From an uncultured Cyclobacteriaceae bacterium (GTDB lineage: Bacteria; Bacteroidota; Bacteroidia; Cytophagales; Cyclobacteriaceae): a DNA stretch of 64,000 bases. Within the stretch, counting starts at the first letter, position 1; each line of letters opens with the position of its first letter. The stretch spans positions 1 to 64,000 of the forward strand of contig CALSPM010000004.1 in the NCBI GenBank assembly GCA_943788235.1. The letters are read 5' to 3'. Below the pieces are notes generated by a model. That model saw nothing but the letters and a program-made list of their open reading frames with translations, did not search any database and had not been told where the DNA came from. The position numbers were made by a program, and so were the translations under genes. Shown piece after piece: positions 56,474-64,000 of this stretch.

Positions 56474-57295
56474 TCCTAATAATATTAAATTTGACAATTA
56501 GTGTATTTCTTCTAGCTAATTCATATATTATTTCTTTTTTAATATTACAAGGAAGAGGAGTAATCCCCATATTGTCTTCGATTAATTATAATTTTTGATG
56601 AAAGTTGAAATAACTTCACGATATCTATTGTTGTTAAGTTTGTTTTGGTAAAATGGTTGAATATCCGGAATGTTGAATTCACAACAATCTCATATTTATG
56701 AGAGAATAGCCCATGCATGTTTATAAACTACGAAGTGAATTTAAAATAAAAAATTCTGATAAGTTTTCCCAAGATTCAATGTCATCAGCTCTATCTTACC
56801 TTCTGATTTTTTTTAGAGTAAATCTCACTAAGTAAAAGGTAATTTTGTTTGTATTTTGTTTTTAATTTCTCACCTTAACTTTAAGCTTATATCTTAATTA
56901 TTCTATCAATAAGGCAATAAAAACTTTATTCTATTGTGATTTCTCTTGGTTAATAGCAGTTAAACGATAGATTGTTAGGTAAATTCTGGTCGGGAAAAAT
57001 TAATCTCGATAAGAACAAACTATTATAACTATTTAAAAAATGTTTGGCTGTGGTTTGAGTTTATTATGGGGGCTGAGCACAAATATTTACCACCTCACCT
57101 GTTGATAATATCGGGATATTGATCTGTACGTATCATGAACATTTTGAAAATAATACTGTGATTTTCTTTATTGAAGATTTTGGTGGTACTCTACTGTAAG
57201 TAGCGTCAGTTTTTGTCTTTTGAGGTATAAATGTTATCTTTCTTGAGAAATATAGGCTAAAGCTATGCTTATATTATTTGTACGCGTTCAAGTAA
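56474..57295. other. No gene seen
   Basis: 820 bases of AT-rich DNA, with many stops in all frames. No module of the array recognised. Confidence 0.5.
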
Positions 57296-60200
57296 TTGAT
57301 ACGTTCAATTAACTACTTTTTTATGTTTAAATCCCCATTCTTCCGACGAATCAGTTGGCTTCTACTCATTACTTGCGGCCTCTCTCCTTACATCTTAGGT
57401 GCACAATCCATTGACCCAGTGGATTATAAAGATTTAGACTATCGTATGATTGGTCCCTTTAGGGCCAGTAGAACCGTAGGAGGGACTGGTGTGCCTTCTC
57501 AACCCAGTATTTTTTACATGGGGGTGAACAATGGTGGTGTTTGGAAAACCGATGATTTTGGCCGCACATGGAATCCGATATTCGATGATGTTTCTACTGG
57601 ATCCATTGGGGATATCGCCGTCTCAGAGAGTCAGCCTGAGGTTCTTTACGTGGGTACTGGTGAAGGCCTACATCGTCCAGATTTGGGTGTTGGAGACGGT
57701 ATTTTTAAAAGTATCGATGGAGGGAAAAGTTGGACTCATATCGGATTATCAGATGTACAGCAGGTAGGTCGTGTGGTCATTCATCCTACCCAACCAGAAC
57801 TTGTTTTTGTAGCAGGTTTGGGACATCCTTATGGTTCCAATGAAGAGCGTGGCGTATTTAAAACGGATGATGGAGGCAAGAATTGGCGTAAGGTACTTTA
57901 CCTTGATGAGTATACCGGTGCGATACAGGTAGAGTTTGATCCGAATAATCCTGAAATACTATTTGCAGATATGTGGCAACATCAGGAAGGACCCTGGGAA
58001 AATGCCAATTGGTCAGGTCCTAATAGTGGTTTGTATAAGTCGACAGATGGTGGTGAACATTGGAGAAAAATAGAAATGGGATTGCCAGGGGCTGAGCAAG
58101 GTTTGGGCAGGATAGGGTTTACCATTGCACCCAGTAATTCAAATCTTATGTTTGCGCTAGTAGATGCACGCGAAGCAGGTGGGCTTTACAAAAGCATAGA
58201 CGGGGGAGAAAGTTGGGTTTTTTTACATGGCAATAGAAGGCTTTGGGGTCGAGGAGGAGACTTCGCTGAGATCAAAGTACATCCCAAAGATCCTGATAGA
58301 TTGTATGTGGGTAATGTGGCTTCCTATACCTCTGCTGACGGAGGGAAAACATGGAGTTCCCTGAAGGGAGCACCGGGAGGAGATGATTACCACCGGATTT
58401 GGATTAATCCAAATTTCCCTGATATTATGTTGTTCGTGGCCGACCAAGGTGCCACCGTCACGGTAAATGCTGGACGAACCTGGAGTTCTTGGTACAATCA
58501 ACCCACGGCCCAACTTTATCACGTTGCCACAGATGGAGACTTTCCTTATATGGTGTATGGAGGTCAGCAGGAAAGTGGAGCCATTGGCATTGCGAGTAGA
58601 GGAGATGGGGGTCAAATTAGTTTTAGAGAATTTATGGGTATTGGTGCTGATGAGTATGCATACGTAGCTCCAGATCCTAAAGATTCCAATATCATTTATG
58701 GTGGTCGCGTCACCCGATTCAATAAATTGACGGGTCAATCTCAAAGTGTCACACCTGAGACCGTACGTTCAGGAGATTATCGGTTTGTAAGGACGCTACC
58801 ATTGATGTTCCATCCTGCGGACGACAATGTACTTTTGTTTGCCACCAATGTATTGTGGCAAACCACCAATGAGGGTCAAAGTTGGGAAGTCATCAGTCCT
58901 GATTTGACTTACGAACGACCTGAAGTCCCTGCCAGTGTGGGTATTTACAAAACCAAAGAGATGGAAAAGATGGCCCGCAGAGGGGTTATTTATTCACTCG
59001 GCCCGTCTCCGTTGTCAGCCCATATTATTTGGGCAGGCACTGATGACGGTCGCGTCCACTTAACTAAGGATGGCGGTATAAACTGGCAGGACGTCACGCC
59101 TCCTCAAATCTCATCATGGGATAAAGTTACTCAAATAGACGCCAGTTATTTTGATGAAAATACAGCTTACATTGCCATTAATGCCATAAGAAAAGATGAT
59201 ATGGCACCTTATATTTATAAAACGCTCGATGCGGGTAAAAGCTGGAAATTGGTTATCGAAGGCCTTCCTTCAAACGGTCCTGTCAATGTAGTGAGGGCTG
59301 ATCCAAAGCAAGTGGGTTTGTTGTTTGCAGGAACCGAGAGAGCTGTTTATTTTTCTACAGATGAGGGAGCTCATTGGCAATCACTTCGTAATAACATGCC
59401 TGCCACCTCTATTAGGGACTTGGTAATTCATGAGGATGATCTCGTGGTAGGTACTCATGGCCGTTCTATCTGGATTTTAGATAATATAGCGCCCTTACGG
59501 GAAATGATAAAAATGCAAAAGGAGTCAGTTTACTTATTTACACCTTCCTTAGCGACCCGAGTGAGAGATAACATGTTTCATGACACCCCGCTGCCACCTG
59601 AAGAGCCCACCGGACAAAATCCTCCCGATGGTGCTATTTTCGATTATCATCTTGCGGTAGCTGCAAGTTCAGTACAACTAGAGGTGCTGCATCAAGAAGG
59701 GAAGGTTATAAGAAGTTATGCTACTGATGATTTACCCGTAAATGTGGATACTACTACCCAACATCATCCAACCTATTGGATGCGGCCGGTTGAAGAATTG
59801 GGAACGAGCGCTGGCCATCATCGTTTTACATGGGATTTAAAATATGCGCCACCTAGGGGCGCTGAGGCTTCCTATTCTATCGCTGCTGTTCATAACAGTA
59901 CACCCAGTGGTCCATTCGGTCCTATGGTTAACCCAGGACGTTATCGTGTCCGTCTGACGGTTGATGGTGTGGTTACCGAAAAACCTTTGGTCTTGCGTAT
60001 GGATCCTCGGGTGTCAATCAATGCAGCGGCCTTACAGTCCCAGCATAACTTGAGCATGGCATGTTATCAGGCCTATCATGAATTACAACAAATGGCGGAA
60101 ACTATTGTCACACAAAAGAAACCATCCTTGACTGCTTTAGCTTTGTTAGGCACGGGCAGCCCACGTGATCAGGATGTATTGTATGGTAGCATTCGTGCAG

Positions 60201-60367
60201 TTTCTCCAGAAAAAGAAACTATTATCGGTCTTCAGAATAAATTAATTTATATGATGAATGTACTGCAATCGGCAGATGTTAACCCAACATCACAAGCACA
60301 AAATGGGGTTAAAGATTTATTAGATGCAGCAGTAATTTTGAAAGTTAGGTGGAATAAAGGAGATTGA
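57296..60367 (+). CDS. Large secreted BNR/VPS10-like beta-propeller protein
   Basis: 1023 residues (start uncertain; MFKSPFFRRISWLLL nine codons on would place the signal peptide better). Signal near LGAQS. Repeated Asp-box/BNR strands: GVWKTDDFGRTWNPI, GIFKSIDGGKSWTHI, GVFKTDDGGKNWRKV, GLYKSTDGGEHWRKI, GLYKSIDGGESWVFL, RVHLTKDGGINWQDV, YIYKTLDAGKSWKL. The N-terminal DYRMIGPFRASRTVGGTG and the C-terminal beta-sandwich (RFTWDLKYAPPRGAEAS, NPGRYRVRLTVDG) match the widespread 'glycosyl hydrolase, sortilin-like' Bacteroidota proteins. No hydrolase activity is proven for them. Confidence 0.9.
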   Translation: MIRSINYFFMFKSPFFRRISWLLLITCGLSPYILGAQSIDPVDYKDLDYRMIGPFRASRTVGGTGVPSQPSIFYMGVNNGGVWKTDDFGRTWNPIFDDVSTGSIGDIAVSESQPEVLYVGTGEGLHRPDLGVGDGIFKSIDGGKSWTHIGLSDVQQVGRVVIHPTQPELVFVAGLGHPYGSNEERGVFKTDDGGKNWRKVLYLDEYTGAIQVEFDPNNPEILFADMWQHQEGPWENANWSGPNSGLYKSTDGGEHWRKIEMGLPGAEQGLGRIGFTIAPSNSNLMFALVDAREAGGLYKSIDGGESWVFLHGNRRLWGRGGDFAEIKVHPKDPDRLYVGNVASYTSADGGKTWSSLKGAPGGDDYHRIWINPNFPDIMLFVADQGATVTVNAGRTWSSWYNQPTAQLYHVATDGDFPYMVYGGQQESGAIGIASRGDGGQISFREFMGIGADEYAYVAPDPKDSNIIYGGRVTRFNKLTGQSQSVTPETVRSGDYRFVRTLPLMFHPADDNVLLFATNVLWQTTNEGQSWEVISPDLTYERPEVPASVGIYKTKEMEKMARRGVIYSLGPSPLSAHIIWAGTDDGRVHLTKDGGINWQDVTPPQISSWDKVTQIDASYFDENTAYIAINAIRKDDMAPYIYKTLDAGKSWKLVIEGLPSNGPVNVVRADPKQVGLLFAGTERAVYFSTDEGAHWQSLRNNMPATSIRDLVIHEDDLVVGTHGRSIWILDNIAPLREMIKMQKESVYLFTPSLATRVRDNMFHDTPLPPEEPTGQNPPDGAIFDYHLAVAASSVQLEVLHQEGKVIRSYATDDLPVNVDTTTQHHPTYWMRPVEELGTSAGHHRFTWDLKYAPPRGAEASYSIAAVHNSTPSGPFGPMVNPGRYRVRLTVDGVVTEKPLVLRMDPRVSINAAALQSQHNLSMACYQAYHELQQMAETIVTQKKPSLTALALLGTGSPRDQDVLYGSIRAVSPEKETIIGLQNKLIYMMNVLQSADVNPTSQAQNGVKDLLDAAVILKVRWNKGD

Positions 60368-60425
60368 TCGTTGATGAAAGTGATGAAATAAGTCCTTTTT
60401 TTTTAAGAAAAGTATTAATGATTTT

Positions 60426-60453
60426 AGCCTAAGTGATAGAATCCACTTGGGCT
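60426..60453. terminator. Hairpin between convergent genes
   Basis: AGCCTAAGTG pairs with CACTTGGGCT (one wobble) between the BNR and YceI gene ends. It lacks a T run in either direction. Confidence 0.5.
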
Positions 60454-60485
60454 ATAATATATAAGAGCCAATCATGGTAATTACA

Positions 60486-61055
60486 TTATTCATGCTCGGA
60501 CATTTCAATATTACATTTTATTTCAATATCCGGAGCTACCGAGCTTGAAGTGCCAGATACGTCAAAATCGTTTCGAAAAACTCTCCCTATGATCTGAAAT
60601 TCTATTTTAATTAGGTTATCTCGGGTTTTGGTTGAGCCTATGTGACTTGCGGATAAAATTACTTCCTTGGTGTTACCTCTCACGGTTAAATCACCCACTA
60701 CTTTGTAGGTGTTCTCACTTGATTTGATAAATATTTTACTTAGAGAGCTGATCGTCAGATGATTTTCCATATCAAAAAAAGCAACATTTTTCAAGTGTTT
60801 ATCGCGACCTTCAGCACCGGTGCTGATACTACTAACTTGAGCTTTGAAGCTCACTCGAGCGGCCGAAAAATCTACAGGTATTCCACCTTCCACTTTCGCT
60901 TCAAATCCCATGAATCTTCCATTGACAAATGAGATGTCAGAATGCTTGGCATTAAAGATGATACTGGAGTGCTTGGGATCTATTTTCCAGATTTGAGCAT
61001 GAGCACTAATGCTCAAAAAGAGTATCAATAGCAATTTGTATAATTGGGTTTTCAT
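60486..61055 (-). CDS. YceI-family periplasmic lipid-binding protein
   Basis: 189 residues. Signal peptide about 1-20 (SISAHAQ). IWKIDPKHSSIIFNAKHSDI and NGRFMGFEAKVEGG are the first strands of the YceI barrel; HLKNVAFFDMENHLTISSLS and TVRGNTKEVILS follow in order. The barrel binds polyprenyl-type lipids in known members. Intact. Confidence 0.93.
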   Translation of the reverse strand: MKTQLYKLLLILFLSISAHAQIWKIDPKHSSIIFNAKHSDISFVNGRFMGFEAKVEGGIPVDFSAARVSFKAQVSSISTGAEGRDKHLKNVAFFDMENHLTISSLSKIFIKSSENTYKVVGDLTVRGNTKEVILSASHIGSTKTRDNLIKIEFQIIGRVFRNDFDVSGTSSSVAPDIEIKCNIEMSEHE

Positions 61056-61218
61056 TTCGTCTTTTTTTGATGTGTAGACAATACAACCTGTTTTTGAGCT
61101 TTTTTGTTATTTTTTATAAGGGTGGTTAACTCAAGGCAGGGCAATCACTGGTTACCTCTCATAACCGAGGATTAGCTCCTGTAATTCCAGTAAATGGTTA
61201 TTGGAAAATCAATAGGTA

Positions 61219-61254
61219 TAAAAAAGCCTTCAAATATAGCTAAAGGCTTTTTTT
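61219..61254. terminator. Bidirectional terminator
   Basis: AAAAAGCCTT (61221-61230) pairs with AAGGCTTTTT (61243-61252) with T/A runs on both sides. It lies between the YceI start and the end of the next minus-strand gene. Confidence 0.8.
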
Positions 61255-61480
61255 ACGTGATTTGTGGGATAGACTGTCTATTCTATTTATTTCTAATTTT
61301 TTTAGATTCTTCGCATATCTACCTTCATAAAGTAGGCCTTAAAATTCTCCAATACCTTTATGGCTCCCCTTGTATTGTATTTTCTGGTATTTTGATAGAA
61401 AAGCATTAAGATTTGATCTATCAAGCAAGGTTTAGAATCAAATTTCTAGCTAGACTGATTGTTTTGAGCAAGCAAAAACA
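61255..61480. other. No gene seen
   Basis: Short intergenic region downstream of the SUMF-like gene. A plus-strand frame of 71 codons over the terminator is not considered real. Confidence 0.4.
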
Positions 61481-62515
61481 TTAGTAGTCCCTGGCACAAC
61501 GAAATCCTGTGTGGTTGGATCCTGAATCTTTGCTCGTACTCATTCGCCTTGAAACGCGATAACCACTGCAGTAGCTTTCATTACAAAGAAAGGAACCCCC
61601 ACGGATAATGTGTTTAGGGGCATAAGGCTCTCTGGGATCGTTGTATTGATTGGAGCCATGGGGATTGCTTATGATGCCTTTACTTTTATCAATAGCATAG
61701 CTGGTGACATCATATCTATCTTGACACCATTCCCACACATTTCCAGCCATATCAAAAAGACCAAAAGGATTGGATGGGAATGATTTTACAGGTGCGGTCC
61801 CACCATAGCCATCTTGAATAAGGTTTTTATAAGGAAAAATACCTTGCCAAAAGTTGGCTTTATCTGTAGCATTTTCGATCGGATCATTCCCCCATGGATA
61901 TTTGTCCATTGTTCCCCCTGAGGCTGCCCATTCCCATTCGGCTTCGGTAGGCAGCCGCTTGCCGGCCCAAGAGGCATAGGCTTGGGCATCTTCGTAAGCG
62001 ACATGAACTACTGGATGATCCATTCGCCCTTCAATGGTACTTCCTGGACCCTCAGGTTGTCGCCAATGAGCACCGATGGTCCAATGCCACCATTGTGAGT
62101 AATCCATGAGGTCAACCGGACTGCTTGTTTCTTTGAAAACCAAAGAACCTGCCTTCAATATATCATCGGTAGGTTTGGGAGTCCCCTCAGGTAATTGGAC
62201 TTTGATATCATCCCAATTGATGTCTTTTTCGGCTATGGTAACATAGCCCGTAGCTGTGGTGAATTGATCGAATTCAGCATTGGAGACTTCATGCAGATCC
62301 ATAAAAAAAGGAGCAATTGAGACTTTATGTTGGGGAAATTCATCTGGATAGGCTTGATCAGATCGACCTCCCATGGTAAAAGTACCTCCCGGAATGAGTA
62401 TCATTTGGATCAATGGATCTGGATTCAGAGTTTTATTTTTAATCTGCGGTTGACAATTTTGTGTGGCAAGGGAAAGTGCCATTACCCAAAAGCTAAGCAT
62501 TACTTTTTGTTTCAT
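61481..62515 (-). CDS. Formylglycine-generating-enzyme-like (SUMF1/FGE) lipoprotein
   Basis: 344 residues from MKQKVMLSFWVMALSLATQN, chosen because the lipobox (ATQNC) follows there; an upstream ATG would add 43 residues. Family blocks: MILIPGGTFTMGGRSDQAYP, EFPQHKVSIAPFFMDLHEVS, HPVVHVAYEDAQAYASWAGK then RLPTEAEWEWAASGG, FGLFDMAGNVWEWCQDRYD, IIRGGSFLCNESYCSGYRVS, and the end GFRCARDY. These match SUMF1 proteins that turn a Cys of sulfatases into formylglycine. Two active-site Cys are suggested by FLCNESYC. A sulfatase is not in the window. Confidence 0.9.
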   Translation of the reverse strand: MKQKVMLSFWVMALSLATQNCQPQIKNKTLNPDPLIQMILIPGGTFTMGGRSDQAYPDEFPQHKVSIAPFFMDLHEVSNAEFDQFTTATGYVTIAEKDINWDDIKVQLPEGTPKPTDDILKAGSLVFKETSSPVDLMDYSQWWHWTIGAHWRQPEGPGSTIEGRMDHPVVHVAYEDAQAYASWAGKRLPTEAEWEWAASGGTMDKYPWGNDPIENATDKANFWQGIFPYKNLIQDGYGGTAPVKSFPSNPFGLFDMAGNVWEWCQDRYDVTSYAIDKSKGIISNPHGSNQYNDPREPYAPKHIIRGGSFLCNESYCSGYRVSRRMSTSKDSGSNHTGFRCARDY

Positions 62516-62843
62516 ATTCAATGATATTGAAATAATTTTAAATAGACCATCTCCCATCTTTTTAATATGTAAAAAAGAATCTTGGGTAGTCCGGAAGTAA
62601 TGTTTATTCAATGGAGTAAATAGGAATCCTTTTAATGCGAACATCTTTCTGATGAATATTTATTTTCTCCTTTTGGCAGGCTTAGGATTCTTTTATGATA
62701 AGGATTCCAAATTTTTTCAATGCCGTACTTATGGATTGAGCTGGTTTATTTTTTTTGATAAATTGAAGTATTACTCCGGTGATAGGGGTGTTTTATGGCA
62801 ATTTTCTCTGTGGATGGGGTAATTATCATTAAATTTATTTCTA
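62516..62843. other. Divergent promoter region
   Basis: About 330 bases between divergent starts. Contains only the in-frame 5' extension of the SUMF-like gene and AT-rich spacer. Confidence 0.4.
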
Positions 62844-64000
62844 ATGAAAGTTCAAAAACAATTTAATAATCTAGATGTGGTCATCAAATATGGTTTTTTG
62901 ATGGTGATAATGGGTACCCTATTGGGATGTGAGAACATACCAAGTCATGACCCTTATAGGAACTATAAAAGCATTGAAAAAGCTTTGTTATCAAAATTAA
63001 TGTTGGCTAAAGATAGTACGGTTATACAACTGGAAAAGGGACATTTTATCTTTAAAAGTAGCCTAATTCTTGATAACAAAAAAAACATTACCTTGCGCGG
63101 TAGAGGTATGGATAAAACCGTTTTATCCTTTAAAATACAGGAAAATGGAGCGGAAGGTCTGAAAATAACCAATAGTGAAAACATCATTCTTGAAGATTTT
63201 ACCATTGAAGATGCGGTCGGGGATAATATCAAAGTAACGGATACTAAGGGGATCACTTTTAGGAGGATAAAGTCAGCATGGACTGGGGAAATAAGTAAAA
63301 AAAATGGTGCTTATGCTTTGTATCCTGTCATATGTGAAAATGTATTGATAGAAGCATGTGAAGTTTTAGGTGCCAGCGATGCCGGTATTTATGTGGGGCA
63401 GTCAAAAAATGTAATTATTAGAAATAATAAAGTTTATTGGAATGTGGCGGGAATAGAGAGTGAAAACTCTGAAAATGTATCCATCTATAATAACCAAGCT
63501 TATAACAATACGGGCGGTATCTTAGTTTTTGATCTCCCTGGTCTGACGCGCTATGGTCGAAAGATCAAAGTATATGACAATGAAGTATACGACAACAATT
63601 TTTTTAATTTTGCCCCACCTGGAAATATTGTGGGTGCCGTTCCCTCTGGAACGGGCATCATGGTTTTGGCCACTCGAGAAGTGGAGATCACTAACAATAA
63701 ATTAGAGAATAACAAAACTATTGAAGTAGCCGCGGTGAGCTATGCACTCATAGATGCCATGAACGATCAAAAATCCCAAGAAAATAGGAATCCAGGATCT
63801 AGCACACAAATATTTGAAGAGAGGGCAAAAATGGATCTTGAATATGACCCATATCCAGGCGCTATTTATATACATGACAATACGTACGGAGAGGTTTCAT
63901 GGCTTCCTAATCTGAGTAATGATTTTGGTAAATTGTTTCTTTGGAAGTTTGGATTTGATCGACCGCAGATCATCTGGGATGGCATGGTGCCAGAAAATTA
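62844..64000 (+). CDS. Parallel beta-helix lipoprotein (3' end outside the window)
   Basis: 385 codons are visible, with no stop before the window end. Lipobox LMVIMGTLLGC gives an anchored protein. Short NN/DN-rich turns repeat: NIILEDFTIEDAVGDNIKVT, NVIIRNNKVYWNVAGIESEN, NVSIYNNQAYNNTGGILVFD, IKVYDNEVYDNN, VEITNNKLENN. This is the pattern of right-handed parallel beta-helix (NosD/pectate-lyase-like) proteins. The opening YKSIEKALLSKLMLAKDSTV then IQLEKGHFIF is the typical first coil. Substrate unknown, probably polysaccharide-related. Confidence 0.88.
   Translation, partial: MKVQKQFNNLDVVIKYGFLMVIMGTLLGCENIPSHDPYRNYKSIEKALLSKLMLAKDSTVIQLEKGHFIFKSSLILDNKKNITLRGRGMDKTVLSFKIQENGAEGLKITNSENIILEDFTIEDAVGDNIKVTDTKGITFRRIKSAWTGEISKKNGAYALYPVICENVLIEACEVLGASDAGIYVGQSKNVIIRNNKVYWNVAGIESENSENVSIYNNQAYNNTGGILVFDLPGLTRYGRKIKVYDNEVYDNNFFNFAPPGNIVGAVPSGTGIMVLATREVEITNNKLENNKTIEVAAVSYALIDAMNDQKSQENRNPGSSTQIFEERAKMDLEYDPYPGAIYIHDNTYGEVSWLPNLSNDFGKLFLWKFGFDRPQIIWDGMVPEN

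Overview
The window looks like a chromosomal segment of a low-GC member of the Bacteroidota. The grounds are the many Sec signal peptides and lipoboxes starting MKK/MKH, promoter-like TAnnTTTG boxes, and families common in that phylum: Lcl-type DUF1566 lipoproteins, DUF285 repeats, SPOR proteins, a fasciclin protein, a DnaQ-like exonuclease fused to a GIY-YIG domain, secreted M24 and M29 peptidases, a BNR-repeat protein, YceI, and a formylglycine-generating-enzyme-like lipoprotein. No rRNA, tRNA, CRISPR array or intact prophage was recognised.

From about 1 to 46 kb the window is an accessory region. Genes mostly stand alone and are of unrelated kinds: a secreted beta-lactamase-like hydrolase, a methyltransferase, metallopeptidase remains, Kazal inhibitors, a DsrE-like lipoprotein, a MerB-like protein, NTF2-like proteins, a TerB pair, three SPOR proteins and six members of one secreted paralogue family. 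They are separated by a small set of repeated blocks that recur many times, nearly always in one orientation. I name them as follows. M1 is a leader/promoter half (GTGAATTATTCTCACC core) followed by a short 'MDLSYDKIKKLYQKKKYK' coding-like half. M2 is a block that can be read as GGSCSIDDPECEACGS-stop. M3 is read on the minus strand and ends EREVFHEVLR-stop. M4 is read on the plus strand as FIPFYKDAKDYV. T is the hairpin AACTCCTAG...CTAGGAGTT. M5 is a short block (cttgaccaaaactttttgtcg). M6 is a second terminator-like block (GGGCA...TGCCC). M2 matches the last codons of an open frame that enters the window at base 1 and stops at 87. The same sequence recurs about 20 times downstream, always in that orientation. 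M3 and M4 likewise look like 3' ends of coding sequences.

Two intergenic types dominate. Type I (M1+M2) puts the M1 leader in front of a minus-strand gene. Type II (leader, T, M5, M3, M4) does the same with other leaders. Many hybrids exist. The array also holds an IS3-family element (11376-12849), several fragments of the same IS, a degraded tyrosine recombinase (about 30.6-31.0 kb), and many frameshifted or truncated genes (5461-7088, 16263-16894, 17160-17466, 17750-18777, 21312-21819, 22159-22480, 24415-24601, 27917-28258, 30245-30608, 36870-37071, 41530-42060, 44941-45348). The pattern fits repeated gain, duplication and decay of one- to three-gene units. One reading is serial site-specific integration at gene 3' ends. 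The other is spread by homologous recombination between repeats.

From about 46 to 64 kb the sequence is calmer, with intact, larger, envelope- or nutrient-related genes: an outer-membrane barrel protein, an M29-type aminopeptidase, a GH18 chitinase-like lipoprotein, a DUF1566 lipoprotein, a DUF819 membrane protein, a DUF2147 protein, an OmpL47-like repeat protein, a large BNR protein, YceI, a sulfatase-modifying-factor-like lipoprotein, and a beta-helix lipoprotein that runs off the right end. Only one weak M2 trace (about 51.65 kb) lies here. The exonuclease/GIY-YIG gene (37669-39027) and the MerC gene (39679-40077) look like resident genes interrupting or flanking the array.
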